Below are positions 1 to 48,300 of a DNA stretch of 64,000 bases, in pieces. How positions within the stretch are numbered: the first letter of the stretch is position 1; every line of letters starts with the position of its first letter. The notes under the pieces are model-generated. The model had not been told where the DNA came from. It saw only the letters and a program-made list of their open reading frames with translations, and ran no database searches. Location: assembly GCA_950022655.1 (NCBI GenBank), contig OX465579.1:79371193-79435192 (forward strand), in the 5' to 3' direction. A program made the translations under genes and the position numbers. Source of the DNA: Alentia gelatinosa (lineage: Eukaryota > Annelida > Polychaeta > Phyllodocida > Polynoidae).

Positions 1-2325
1 CCCCCAAATTGAAACCCAACTAAGGCCTTTCAGTCTATTACTAATCTCCTCCAAGACCAGTCCTTCTATGATCATGAGGTATGGATCCTTGGTGATCTTA
101 ACATAAATCTAAACCACAAAACCACAAACAAGTTCAAAACTATGTGGGATTTCCTGGCCAGCCACTCCCTAGAATTCTTGAAAACAGGAAATACTTACCT
201 AACAAAGCATGGCGCATCAAAAATAGACCACATTTATACAAATTCGAGGCATGTGTCACTCTCAGGCAATTGCAACGCATATATTAGCGACCACATACCG
301 ATTTTTGTAGTGCGAAAGTTTTGCAAACCGATAATAAATACTCGTACTATAATGGCCAGATCGTATAAAAATTTGGATCCGGACAGCTTAATGAGCACCT
401 CTCAAACTTTGATTTACCGGCGGTTAATATATTGACACTGGAGCTGTTATATATTAAATGGGAAGCTCATCTAACTGAATTTCTAGATAGATTTTGTCCC
501 CTCAGAGCTATTAGAATAAGACAAAGGGATGGCTATGACCTCCCAGCCAGCACGCAGGTCATGATTAAGCAAAGATCCCGCCTTATCCTGAAAAGGTATA
601 ATGGTGGGACACAGGAGGAGCTTTCGGAGTGTAGGCGATTATCAAGAGAAATCAATAGGGATATCAGGGGGCTTAAAGCTGCGCATGTTAAAAGAGAACT
701 CTTGGACCATTCTAGCAATCCCAAAAAGTTTTGGAGGAAAGTCAAGTCTCTGTGGACCCTGTCCGGCAAATGCAAACCACTTGTGTTTGAGGACGACTTC
801 CAGACAATAATTGACGCTGAAATGCTGCCCAACTTTCTAAACGAACACTATGTCAATATTGCATCCAAAATCACAAGCCCAGCCACAGAACTTGGGGAGG
901 TCCATGACTATCTTATTACTGACAGAGACCCCTCTATAGAGTTATATGAAATCAGCCTGGAGAAGGGTATTGATCTGCTGAAAAATATGAAAACTAACAA
1001 AGCTACCGGTATCCCTAATATAAATTGTGGTTTTCTTAAGCGAGCTTTCAAGCGAAGACCGGATGTCCTGACTGGTATAATCAACAAGGTTATTGCCACT
1101 GGGACGTTTCCTAGTATGTGGTGCAAAGGGATAATTACACCCATCCCAAAGATAAAGGGCCCTAGAAAAGCGACAGACCTAAGGCCCATCTCAGGCCTAC
1201 CGGTACTGTCAAAGTTGATTGAGTATGCCCTTCATCGACAGCTGGTTCCCCAGTTTATGAGCAATAACATGTTTGAAAAACCAATATGGATTCCTCCCAG
1301 GTCGCTCGACAGGTCAGGCTGTCTTTCATTTGTTGAGCTGGCTTTACCAGGCCCGTGATCGGCGCCAGCTGTCCCTTTGCCTCTTCCTGGATCTCCAGAA
1401 GGCCTTTGATTGTGTCAATCATGGTATCCTTCTGGGGGTCTTGGGAGGGGGGACAGGAAGTGCACATCTGGTCCAGATGTTTAAATCATATTTTGCCTCA
1501 CATCTGCAGGCAACTAAGGTTGGAGATGTTATTTCTAACTATCTGAGTGTGAAAAAGGGAGTCCCCCAGGGATCTATCCTAGGACCGATACTTTTCATCT
1601 TGTACATTAACGGATGCCTTGAGAAGATTAGAGACTCCAAATTCTTACTTTACGCAGATGATATTGGCATGGTTGTCCAATGCTAGGAGATCGCTGACGT
1701 TTCTCGCTTGGTGTGTCTCCAGCATCATTTGGTGTCTCCAGCATCATTTGGACCTTTTTTTGAAAAGATTAAAAACGACTTTAATCAACGACTGTTTAAA
1801 CTTCGCAAACTCCGATTTTTTATTGACAGCGCGACCGCAGTCGCGGTAGTTAAAACCATGATACTCACCATAATGGAGTACTGCGACTTTGTGTCAGTTT
1901 CTTTTACCGAGATGCAGAAGAGGAAACTACAAGTTCTTCTCAATAATGCACTGCGGGTCTGTTTTTGGATACAGTTGGATGACCATGAGTCAGTGACCTC
2001 TCTGCTTGAAAGGGCAAATCTGAAAAGTTTAAAGATACGAAGAGCCGAACACTTGCTGTCGCACATGCACTGGTGGAGTGGCACTTCTGAAAACTTGGTC
2101 ATGGATAAAGGCTCCCATCATGGCCCCCTGACCCGGAGTTGTGATAAAGTCAAATTTGCGGTCAGACGACCCAGAACCGACTTTTTTAGAAAATCCCCCC
2201 TATATAGAGGTATGCAACTGTGGGATTGTCTCCCCTCTGAGAAACAAAATATACCGAATAGAGTAGCTTTCAAGGCTGAGGTAAAGCAAATGAACCTAGA
2301 GCAAATATGCGAAGGCCTTTTGTGA
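1..2325 (+). mobile_element. LINE retrotransposon remnant (endonuclease + reverse transcriptase), frameshifted
   Basis: Non-LTR retrotransposon ORF2 cut by the window edge. From about 13 the reading gives the C-terminal half of an APE-type endonuclease: a GDLNIN motif near 92-110, KIDHIYTN near 220-243 and SDHIPIF near 286-306. The reverse transcriptase follows: DLRPISGLPVLSK near 1178-1217, QYGFLPGRST near 1279-1308, FLDLQKAFD near 1384-1410, GVPQGSILGP near 1558-1587 and LLYADD near 1648-1665. The C-terminal domain runs to the stop at 2323-2325. The frame is broken near 385-395 and near 1270-1280 (an A-run), by a TAG at 1684-1686, and by a loss of roughly 70-90 codons after the YADD box. 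It is therefore a dead copy. The style is Jockey/CR1-like, but I cannot fix the clade. Confidence 0.9.
1686..1727 (+). repeat. 42-bp direct duplicate, copy 1 (inside LINE ORF)
   Basis: These 42 bases are identical to 3247-3288, with no similarity on either side. The copy sits just after the RT YADD box, where the ORF is deleted and stops at TAG 1684-1686. Its last 18 bases are imperfectly repeated at once (1728-1746). Confidence 0.85.
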
Positions 2326-3180
2326 TGGTATTTTTTCTTTCTTTCTCTACGTAGTACTGGATTGTTATTTAAGAATACTTGCTCCTGGCCTATCAGATAC
2401 CACCCATGCTGTGTCCTGAGCTTATCGCATACCATAAAACATGATTGCAAACTATGCTTTAACTGTTCTCACTGTGTATGTCTTATTCATTTACTGTATT
2501 TGTCTATATTGTTTATATATATGTCTACAGACTGTGTATGTGTCTTTACCCGAAGGTATGAGTGACCCCCAGTGAGGTCCCATCTCATGACCAGTGTTAC
2601 GGAAGAATAGATCTGCTCTTGATAAATAGAAACTACAAATTGGCCTCTTCATTGGTGTGTAGACCCTGAGACCCCTAATTGGAGGTCAAATCAGTGACAC
2701 CCAATTGCCACAAGGACTCACCTGCATAACAAACAGGACTGTGTAACATAAGTATGGAAATACCCCCTCCAGGATGGATCCTACTGCCTTATAAACTTAG
2801 GGAACGTTCCTTACCTGAAACTATTGTAAAGACGACCCCGTATGGAGGTCTATCTCAAAGTGTCCAAGTCATACTCTGTTAGAACCTGTGCTACAAACTG
2901 GATGAAAGTGTCAACTATATCAATAGCTGAAAATCCACGACCCCAGACTGGAGGTCACCAGGACTAACTAGGAGCCAAATGACTCTTACCTGGCCAAAAT
3001 TCAGAGAACTGAGTCTCTAGATCCCTAATGATAGCACCAGCTGGTCTATCGATATGAATCCAACATGTCTATGTCTACAACCCTGTTTATGTACTTATGT
3101 CTTTGTTACTTTTTCCCTGACGGCAAGGATGAAAATCATGTACAGTGTGTATGATGCCTAACGTCAATAAACCTTTTCAC
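2326..3180 (+). mobile_element. Probable 3' UTR of the LINE
   Basis: Non-coding sequence follows directly after the LINE stop and ends near an AATAAA at 3166-3171. It carries four copies of a short imperfect inverted motif (GACCCC, 4-8 nt, then GAGGTC) starting near 2564, 2669, 2836 and 2939. No long ORF is present. The right limit is inferred from the polyadenylation-like signal; no target-site duplication was established. Confidence 0.5.
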
Positions 3181-3246
3181 CAATCAGTGGTATATATTAC
3201 TACGAAATGATATCTCACATACACGTCATTTTGTGTTGGCGATTCT

Positions 3247-3288
3247 GGAGATCGCTGACGTTTCTCGCTTGGTGTGTCTCCAGCATCA
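3247..3288 (+). repeat. 42-bp direct duplicate, copy 2
   Basis: Identical to 1686-1727. It lies in a short GC-richer segment (about 3230-3560) downstream of the LINE 3' end. No gene is recognised in that segment; open frames exist on both strands but match nothing I know. Confidence 0.85.
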
Positions 3289-5110
3289 CCAACCTCTGCA
3301 ACGATAGCATCCCAACAGTGTGAACAGGCTGTGAGCAAGGGACTCGTCAGATGCCTTACGGGATCAGTATCGCGCACTGTTTGTGTTTTTCGGCTGTTTG
3401 GAGGGGCCCACACTACGGGTGATTGGCTGAGACTAGTGGCGTGCTGCTTACAAAGCAGATTGGGTGATGTTAGGCAAGACCGGACTGGGGTTGAACCATG
3501 AAGGGATGGTGTGGTGCAGATCGGCTTCAATTTACGCGCAAGTCATTGGTTTGTCAAGGACTGGGCTGAAGATATTGGTCTCTTAAACCACACTGATGCA
3601 CGACCAAATCTCCGCATACAGATCCAGATACAATAGAAAACATTAAGTATTAAGCGAAACGTCTCGTGAAAATAGGTGCAGCAGACATCTCTATTATTTT
3701 AGATATCAATTGGAAACTCATACATGTAAAACCAGGAGCAAAGGTTATGTTTATCATTGATGAATGAGCGTGTAATTATAAATATGTAACACATACAAGG
3801 TTTTGGACATATTCAGTCTATGGATCATTTTCTGTAACCCAGTTGCACCCAGTCAACATTACCTTCCTGCAACTGCCTGACTAGTTTAGCATCCAAAACA
3901 ATCAAACAGTAGGTCAATGGAGTATTTTGGTCCCATTTGATTGGTCATGGTCAGCACACTTTTCAGACCCTGAGACAATGGCCCCTTTACTCTTTTCACA
4001 ATATCACACTGAATACCACAGATGGTGAAGGGGTAATTCTGTTATCAAGCTGGAAGTCCATGTGAGCACTCTAACCTTAAAGGCACCGTATATATAGACC
4101 GTACATACGGTACAAGCACACTCCAATAAAAGAATCGAGGAAATATCGTTCCAGGGCTTGTAATGAGGATCCCAATAGATGGAGATGCGGCAAAAGTAGA
4201 TCATATCAAAATGAAGAGCTCTACGTGTCGTACAGGGATACTCGCTTCGTTATCAGTCCATTGAAGACTTAAGAAGGAGCTGTGGTAATACTGACAGTTA
4301 TTAATCAGAAAGGGGAGGCAACTTCTGAAACCGAAACACAGGCGGAAGTGGGTAGATAGTCAGAAAGGTACACGTAGTGATGAAGGAATCCGCTTTTACC
4401 CTACAGATATCGAAGTTAAAAGTTTTAGAAGTTTTAGAACCTACAAACTCTTAGCTCGAATCAAGAAAGAAGATTGTTCGATAACAGAGATCGAAGCAGA
4501 AATCGCAAAGGTCCAACATTCATTTAATAAGAAACATTATTCCTTGACAACTACGGAAAATCATGACGAAAGTATTGAGCAAATAGCAAGGGGGGGGGGG
4601 GGGGTCCGAAAGATTTCTGATCATGATAGAGACCTGTAAAACCTATAAGACATTTGTACCCAATTCATCCAGACCATCTGGTTGGTGGGAATCGGGAATA
4701 TAATGTTTTTATGTTGATATTGCCATCGAAGAGGGACCAGGCAGGGGTGCCTTGTGCCGTTGTGCTGTTAACCATGAATATAGCTTAAGTGACTTCTAGA
4801 TGTAAAACTCATGTACTTCTATGGCTGGAGATGGTGGAAGATAGGCACATCCTGCCTAACCTAAACTCCAGGGTAAACAATAAACCTTTAAAAGAAATTG
4901 AGATGAATTTATGTGAATTCTCTTAAAAACAATTCTCAAAGAGGAGTCTACCGCAACAGGAATATCTTAATGGCAACCTTCACCTTTGCTTAAAGGAATA
5001 GGCGATTGCAGAGCTGTGGTGGATTATTTATAAAGGTGCCTTAGAAGGAGCGGGGGTGGGGGTGGGGTTAGTGCCCTGGGTCCCCACACAACCAGACACT
5101 TTAATTAGGA
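3289..5110. other. Intergenic stretch, no gene recognised
   Basis: Only short open frames without recognisable domains. A 15-nt G run lies at 4590-4604. A GAAACGTC string near 3657 resembles the 3' core of the hammerhead-like motif at 7817-7869 but lacks the CTGATGA box. G-rich sequence (5050-5070) precedes the candidate exon on the other strand. Confidence 0.5.
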
Positions 5111-5341
5111 TCAATACGACACCCACACCTGGCTCATTTGCGGCGGTCTGATCAAGTAACGACGGGCGGTAAAGCTATCTGTTACTGGCGGCGGGGCGGG
5201 CTTCTGAAGGCCCTCGACGAGCTGCTCTTTGTAAAGACGGTCCTTCCCGCCCACACACTGTAAGTAGATCATAGATGCAGGAGGAGGAGCTCTAAGTAAA
5301 GAAAGCATATAGGCTCTTTGGCCTACGGCAAGGGGTGCTTT
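5111..5341 (-). CDS. Candidate terminal exon of an unknown gene
   Basis: On the minus strand a splice-acceptor-like CTCTGCAG ends at 5342. The open frame AAA GCA CCC CTT... then runs 76 codons to TGA at 5111-5113. The coding-like part is GC-richer than its surroundings and reads as a plausible C-terminus rich in Pro and aromatic residues (includes QMSQVWVSY at the end). An ATTAAA follows the stop within about 15 nt and could serve as a poly(A) signal. I do not recognise the family and found no upstream partner exon before the LINE at 6225. The open frame itself continues to 5545, but without GC-rich coding character. It could be a real last exon, a retro-copy fragment or chance. Confidence 0.3.
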   Translation of the reverse strand, partial: KAPLAVGQRAYMLSLLRAPPPASMIYLQCVGGKDRLYKEQLVEGLQKPAPPPVTDSFTARRYLIRPPQMSQVWVSY

Positions 5342-5684
5342 CTGCAGAGTATCATGCGACATTTGGGTATAAATTAGAATGTTAAGGCGTTTCGAAGGAG
5401 AAATATCAGGCTGAAATAGCGTGAGTGATACAGGGATGAGTCTAATTCTAATCTCACAGGTTATGATATCTATGTCATTTATTTCTGTGGAGAAATATAG
5501 CACCATGGCTATGTGCCCTATAGATTTACCCCAATAAGATATCACATTTACATTACTCTATAGTAGCAACTCTATCTCAGGTTCTTACACATTAATCCAC
5601 ACAGAACTGTATTCAGAATTGTTCAGAATTGTGAGGAATTTAAATACTACACTGTTTCTTTACCTCACTATGCCACTCACTCCA

Positions 5685-5734
5685 GGGAGCTGTTTCAAAA
5701 CGTGGGTTAAGTCTATGGTTTTGAAACAGCTCCC
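5685..5734. repeat. Perfect 17-bp hairpin
   Basis: GGGAGCTGTTTCAAAAC at 5685-5701 is exactly complementary to 5718-5734, with a 16-nt loop. It may be a decayed inverted-repeat element or an RNA hairpin. No flanking duplication was seen. Confidence 0.8.
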
Positions 5735-5875
5735 AGCTAGAGCCAGATTACCAGGACATATTGACTATGCTCATTATGGTAAATATGCATGAAGGATTAG
5801 ACCTATGATTGCTGGGGCGAACTCTATATAGCGAGTGTCCATAACTCTGCTATCAAGCAGAGGAGTACCTCTATA

Positions 5876-5992
5876 TGAGCTGCTCTGAGCTGCTCTGAGC
5901 TGCTCTGAACTGCTCTGAGACTGCGGGTTGACGAATTGGCCCTGAAGCATTTTGAGTAATGCATATGTAATGCATATGTAATGCATATGTAA
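5876..5992 (+). repeat. Two short tandem repeats
   Basis: Four copies of a GAGCTGCTCT 10-mer lie at about 5876-5920 (one copy has A for G). Three copies of TAATGCATATG lie at about 5957-5990. Neither is in a recognised gene. Confidence 0.8.
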
Positions 5993-6224
5993 GTAGTCTA
6001 AAGAGCAACTCTACCAAACTCCTTTACTGTCCTTGATACGGGGGGGGGGGGGAGGTTATCCGCCAGGCCGATTTCTCACCAGATCAATTGTTCCTGGGCC
6101 TTTAAGAGGGAGGCCACATATTGTAATGTATTCAATTCTGATAATGATCAGTAGACTTGAGAAACTCTAGGGCATCCGATACTAGAGAGGGAAGTACATA
6201 CCCAGATGTATCAATTTCTTGACT
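5993..6224. other. Short intergenic spacer with G run
   Basis: A 13-nt G run occupies 6040-6052. Nothing else is recognised before the second LINE. Confidence 0.5.
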
Positions 6225-7264
6225 CGGAAAATCCGTAGTACTGGTGGAGCTGTCCTGAAACTGTCACAATATCTACTGGAATCATATAACGAAAACAATA
6301 TCTCAATTGCCCTGTATATCGTTATTAAAAAGGCTTTCAATTGTGTAGATTATGAAATCTTACTCTATAAACTTTCCTAGGCTGGATTGGGTATTTACTT
6401 AATTGACTGGTTCAGGTCATACTTGTTTAATAGAAAGTGCCACACAATGTATGGAGGAAAAACCTCAAACTCAGAACGGGTAAAGTTTGGTGTGCCACAG
6501 GGTTCCATACTGGGCAATCTATTATTTCTTATTTATATAAATGATTTACCTGATTCTTTTCCGGATTCTGAATATATAATGTACGCTGATGGCTTGGTGG
6601 TGGTTTCCAAAGGAGAAACACAAGGGAAGTCGAAAGAAAAACTCAGGAGGCATGTAAAAAACTTGAAAATTGGTACATTTCAAACGGGTTAACCATAAAC
6701 GTGAAGAAATCACGAGTTGTGTATCATGACAATAAAATGAATACTTTAAAGGCAGATATGTTAGGCGAAATAATGATAAGTGGCAATAAGATTGCGATAT
6801 CAAAAGAAATGAATTACCTCGGAGCCATTATGGATTCAGACCTATCTTTCGAAAAACATGCTATTAAGCTAATCAAATCTTTGAATGAGAAATGGTTTAT
6901 AGTTAGAAAAGTAAGGAAATATATCGGAATTGAAACTACTATTAATATTAACAAAACATGCATATTACCTTTGGTCGATCACTGTGCTTTCCTGGCCGAA
7001 GGGTCTACGCTTAAGGATAAAACAAATCTGAACAAAAACATCCTGCGAACCACAGTGGGAACTGAGGCATATATTGAAAATAAAGTATTAAGTACGGAAA
7101 GACTTCTGAGCAAATGCAAAGTGACCCATCCGAACATTAGACGGAAGATGTTACTTTTAGGAATTATTCGGAGTTTAAAGAACACTGGGGGGTTGAAGGT
7201 TAAGGTAGGGGATGATGAGAATATGAGGTTAACTAGATCTGAGGTAAGAGCAAAAACATGTTAA
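6225..7264 (+). mobile_element. Second LINE remnant, reverse transcriptase region, catalytically dead
   Basis: Translation gives STGGAVLKL near 6237, then IKKAFNCVDY near 6327-6356, a stop near 6378, GVPQGSILGNLLFLIYIND near 6490-6545 and IMYADG near 6575-6594. A thumb/C-terminal region follows (MNYLGAIMDSDLSF near 6810-6851). One frameshift separates 6387-6692 from 6701-7264. The first catalytic Asp (F-x-D) is replaced by Val, and YADD reads YADG, so two catalytic aspartates are lost. It is a different family from the LINE at 1-2325, with AT-rich codon use. No 3' tail was identified. Confidence 0.85.
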
Positions 7265-7816
7265 ACTGTGTAAAGAAACAGTTATTAAAACTGATTAGAA
7301 TTAATTAGAGTGAGTTATGAGGTGTATGAACTAATGACACATTTAGTGGCTACATCGTATATTACTGTTTGTTAACATATTGAGGCATATGTCTATAATC
7401 AAATACATTTCAATATGAAAAATAGTATTTAACTGGAGATGATTATAGCAAAACGATGATTAAATTCTTGCTCTTGCCTGTCATCACTTTATCATGTATA
7501 TTCATATATGTTCACACTTGTTTCCATTCAATTTCTTGTTCGGAAGAACAGATCCTTACGAGAAAAAAAACTTTGAAAAAAAAGAGCAGCGAGTGTCTGG
7601 CTACCAAATCAGCAACCATCGGTCCACTGGAACACCTGAAGTGTAAAACAGAAACTCTAAAACCCACGTCCTGCGCATGTCACCTGCCAAAATTATCGTT
7701 CAAATAGGGGATTTGATTGAGATCATTAGAAAAGTAAATCGTACCATATACACGATGAGGGAATAGTGTATCGGCAAATACTATAAAGCAAAGATTTCTA
7801 CTGTGAATATCTTTTT
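7265..7816 (+). other. Spacer with a small ORF bearing an N-terminal hydrophobic segment
   Basis: An 83-codon ORF at 7456-7707 starts with a strongly hydrophobic stretch (residues 4-20, MIKFLLLPVITLSCIFIYV onwards) followed by a Lys-rich, Cys-containing tail. This looks like a signal peptide or type II membrane anchor. No family is recognised, no splice partner was found and the surroundings are repeat-rich, so it may be chance. Otherwise nothing is seen. Confidence 0.3.
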
Positions 7817-7869
7817 AAAGATCACCTGATGAAGCTAGTTCAACACCAAGCGAAACGTCGTGAACCTTT
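7817..7869 (+). ncRNA. Hammerhead-ribozyme-like motif, possibly Penelope-type
   Basis: CTGATGA at 7826-7832 is followed by a 19-nt segment that can fold into an imperfect stem-loop (7834-7851). GAAAC (7852-7856) and GTC (7857-7859) come next. The flanks AAAGATCAC (7817-7825) and GTGAACCTTT (7860-7869) pair as TCAC/GTGA plus AAAG/CTTT around a small bulge, as stem I of a type I hammerhead with a minimal stem III would. Stem II has two mismatches and an extra A after the CTGATGA box, so activity is doubtful. Such motifs are known from Penelope-like elements; no PLE ORF is visible here. Confidence 0.4.
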
Positions 7870-8064
7870 CTTATTGATACTCCGTATCTACCACCCGCTA
7901 TACATACACCTTGGTTCTAATAATGGCATCTAAAAGAAACTGTGTCGTCTTCTTAATCTGCAACTCTGAATCTATATAGTTTTAAAAATTCTCATTACAT
8001 CATAATGTGTATTGTGTCTGGAGCAGTCGTGATATGAGTGGGAGTCTGAGCGTAATCATTAGTA
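7870..8064. other. Spacer
   Basis: No feature recognised. Confidence 0.4.
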
Positions 8065-8211
8065 GAAACTGAACGAGAGTTAGACTTGTCAGTGTTTATG
8101 CCACGACGGGAAGGTCGTGTATTACTACGCGAAGCGTTAGCTGAGCGTAGTGAGGAACAGACCTGACCAGAGTGGCATAGACACTGACAAGTCTAACTCT
8201 CGTTCGGTTTC
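8065..8211. repeat. Hairpin repeat, 40-bp arms
   Basis: Arms 8065-8104 and 8172-8211 are complementary with few mismatches around a 67-nt centre containing GTATTACTACGCG. The arm and centre align with the outer palindrome at 10512-10578 and, more loosely, with the hairpins at 33 and 42 kb, so it belongs to a dispersed foldback family. Confidence 0.8.
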
Positions 8212-8845
8212 GTATATATCCTACCCCGTCTCTACCCTTTTGGATTTCTCAAATATAAATATCGATTTAACGACCAACCGAAGTCCAACCGGAACTTTTT
8301 TCGGAGCAGCTCACAATCTGGTCGCTGATTGGTCGATTTTTTGATGCCCCTAGAGGCATAAATCGCACTTTATGTCATGGCATGCTGCATAAAATTTGCC
8401 TATGTTATGCCTATGGACCGTTTTTATTAGGGGTTGGATAAAAGACCATATTCACCTCATGTAAACCAAGACCATTTGCACCTCAGGTTTAATAAGAAGA
8501 CAATTTACCCAATAACATTCTCAAATATTCCCATTTCTCTCTTATCCATTTCAGAAAAGGTGGTCAATTAATGCAGAGAGGAGAAAAAGACAGCTGTTCA
8601 AACGATAAAAGGCGTGTTTCATATGGCTCATACCTCAACGCTTACACCCACTGCCGTGTGCTACTAGAAAGAGACGATCATATCCTCGGGAGCTGTGAGC
8701 AACACATGAGCTACTCGGTGGCTCTGCGGAGGTATCAAAAGGGCACCATGAACCGCTCCCTGTTTGCTATGGGTGGCTCGGAGCCAGGCGAGTCGTTCGG
8801 GGTCCGTCACGCTCTGCTGGTCGTCACCGACGCGCTCTCCGGGGC
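8212..8845 (+). promoter_or_regulatory. Upstream region of gene A with a terminal uORF
   Basis: This is the 5' flank and possible 5' UTR of the guanylate cyclase gene. An open frame of 92 codons (8571-8849) contains several ATGs and ends at TGA 8847-8849, overlapping the gene A start as ATGA. No in-frame ATG was noticed between 8571 and 8846. No TATA box or initiator can be assigned with confidence. Confidence 0.4.
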
Positions 8846-45353
<36,508 letters not shown>

Positions 45354-48300
45354 CCTCTGGACGTGGCCACAGAGGGGCAGCACCTGCAGCAAGGGCAGGA
45401 AAAAGACACACCCGGAGGTGCAGAGACTTTGAGCAGCGGTTGACATGTGTTCACTGAAGAAAACACCGCTTCGGTATTGTCGTCGAGGATATCTGTCTTC
45501 TCTTAGCATGAGGAGGGTTATTATTGGTACAAGGGGTTTCTGGTTGGAGTGTAAACATTGGAATTTAGTTTTCAATTTAGTTAGGATGTCAGGGCTAGGG
45601 TCGTCCACGGCCCAAATATGATTTAGAAAAGAAAGAATAACTGAATGCGGATTCAAATCCTATACGCATTACCTTAAATTCCTGATACGCCTATTAAGTG
45701 CCTGTATTTACTATGAAAACCTAATTCCAATTATGCAGAGCTTTGTTCATTTAACTAGTTCTTGACACGTGTACCGAAGCTTGATACGGTTTCTTCGGTG
45801 TAACATACTGGAGGCAGGGTTGCGTTGCAGGGTTCCGGAGGCGGCTGGACCGTGGTCCACAGTGACAGAATCCTAATCATATATAAGCGCAGTGTGATAA
45901 CAAAACAATTCTAGAAGCATGTGCATAAAGACCATGCGGACTAAAAATAACAAGATGATGTGCAATGTGAGAGCCATACGCAGCTGATGGACTTTAAAAG
46001 TCTCTCAGTGTACTGGACTATACACAGTGAAGTAACTTATTGAGATGACTTGAGGCTTGGTGTAAAGGTCGTTCTAATCGCCAACCAATAGTGATGTCTG
46101 ATTGATCCTGTTGGTCCTGGTATACAGAAGCTTGAAACCGTTGTTAAACAGTTGTAATCATTTATGTATCTGTTCATTAACATAGCGCTTCCCTGCAGGT
46201 CTAGTTGAAATTCTGCTTTTTTGTGCCTTACCCAGCTTATCTTCATCATAGATATTTCACCAAGTGCCAAATCGTCATTTTACTTACCCATATTGACTTC
46301 CTGAATATTTATTTATACAACTGTGGCACTGTAATCAACCTCTAACGATCTGCTAAAAAAAGTGAACCTTCACAGCTACCAGAAAATTTTGTTGAGGCAT
46401 GTACAATCTATACATTTTGTGAAATTCATTCTTGGTTCCGCTCTGAAAAACTGCGCATCGTAATTTGTATGTGTAATATATCTGGACATTCTGTCTTATA
46501 GCCTCAGCATGTCTATCCGAGATATGACGCCTTTAGAGTCTATTGGCCAGAGGCAGCCAATTTACACACATTTAGGTGAGAATCGATGGACTCTATCTAC
46601 TGTATTAGCATTGTTTTCTATTGCCGGGAATTGGCTCTGTCTGTGCTACAGAACAAGAAGTGACACTAAAATGCCCGCTATAGAGTCATTCTACACTCCT
46701 ATGTCTATCACGTGCGTGCAGAGTCAAGTCCATTAACGTTATTCTTTCATACATACATGTATAGGATACTTCAGTGGTGGCTACTTGATAAGATGTTTAT
46801 TCGATTCTTTTCATGTTTTTCCAATGTTAAAGGTCCATACTGTGTAGAAGAGCTTTGTCCCTTGTCTAAGTCAATTTCAACCGGACAGTATTCCACAACG
46901 GATAAACCACCTATCTATTAATACACAGTCACTCTCCATCCAGACACAGTGTTGAAACCATTGGCTCTGCTGTAGATATTGCCATTGGATGTACATTCGT
47001 GCTGCTCTATTTTAAGTATTGCTGAATCCCATATAGGTTGGTTGAATGCCATATTAAACTCAACGTATACATAGCAACGTTTCAGTTCCGAATCATGATA
47101 GAAACTGCATTGCCGTATTACTTTGGAATCTATATAGATAGACACAATTCGCGACAAGTTATGAACTCGTGATTGTCATCAGGAGGGAGGATATTGATGG
47201 GTAATAGCTGCGTTCATCAATATTCATTAAACCGGGAGTATACATGTAGCGTAATTCCATATCTTTCACCATATAAGAATCTGTTCAGGACATTCAAACG
47301 CCTAATTCTACCAAGTGACTCTAGCAGTTATATGAAGACCTTTTTGAAAACCGTAGAGATATGTTTATTCTGCATTCTGAAGCCGGTCAGAAACATCAAT
47401 GCCATATATGAATAGAATAGATTACATTAGTTAAAGAAACTTTGATAAATATGCCAGTCCCGTGTAAATACTTTGATCCATATAAGGGTCGACTACATCT
47501 GTATGTTAATATCAATATAAATACAAATGTCTACATTTAAATGATATTGTTAAACTTTGTCACAAATGAAGCAACATACTATCCTGATTGGCTGCAAACA
47601 CAACAAACTACTGACAAAACCGGACATATCTACCATGATATTAGAAACTTACAAAGCACAAACTATTGACAAGAAGGCAAGAAACTAAAACGTTGCTGTG
47701 TCTACAGAATTGGCTATCCTTGGTTTTGAATTCGACCGTGAAACCTTAGAGCTATTCAGACTATTCAATTGTAGTTGACAACAGACAGAAGAATTCTTAA
47801 CCTAGATGGGATGGGGATAAGTGTTGTCAGAAATTGTCAGTGTACCTCCATTCATACCATGGAATAAAGATAATGACAGAACATTGGTAAGTACCAACCG
47901 ACATGCTCTAATTGGTCAATAGGTACGTTGTTAATTTTATTTTTGTACTAAAACGAATAGATCCGACATAACCTTCGTCCAGAGAACAGCTAGGGCATGG
48001 ACAGAGAAACACGGAGAGAGAAACATACAGGCACAGGTATACAATGTATATGCACAATTAACGTATATATAACGTATACATGTAGGTCGAAGGACGAAAA
48101 CAGAGACAACAAGTACAATACTGTATACATACAGTAAGCACCTTGCCCTATTTTACAAAAGTTCTAAACAGGAAACCACTGCTTTGTCACTTATATATGA
48201 TATATCAAATGGTTCATTTCACCACACTCTAAAAGGATATGTACATACAGTTTTGTTGTATTTACAGAACTGTACTTGGCTGGCATAGTCCAGTCACTTT

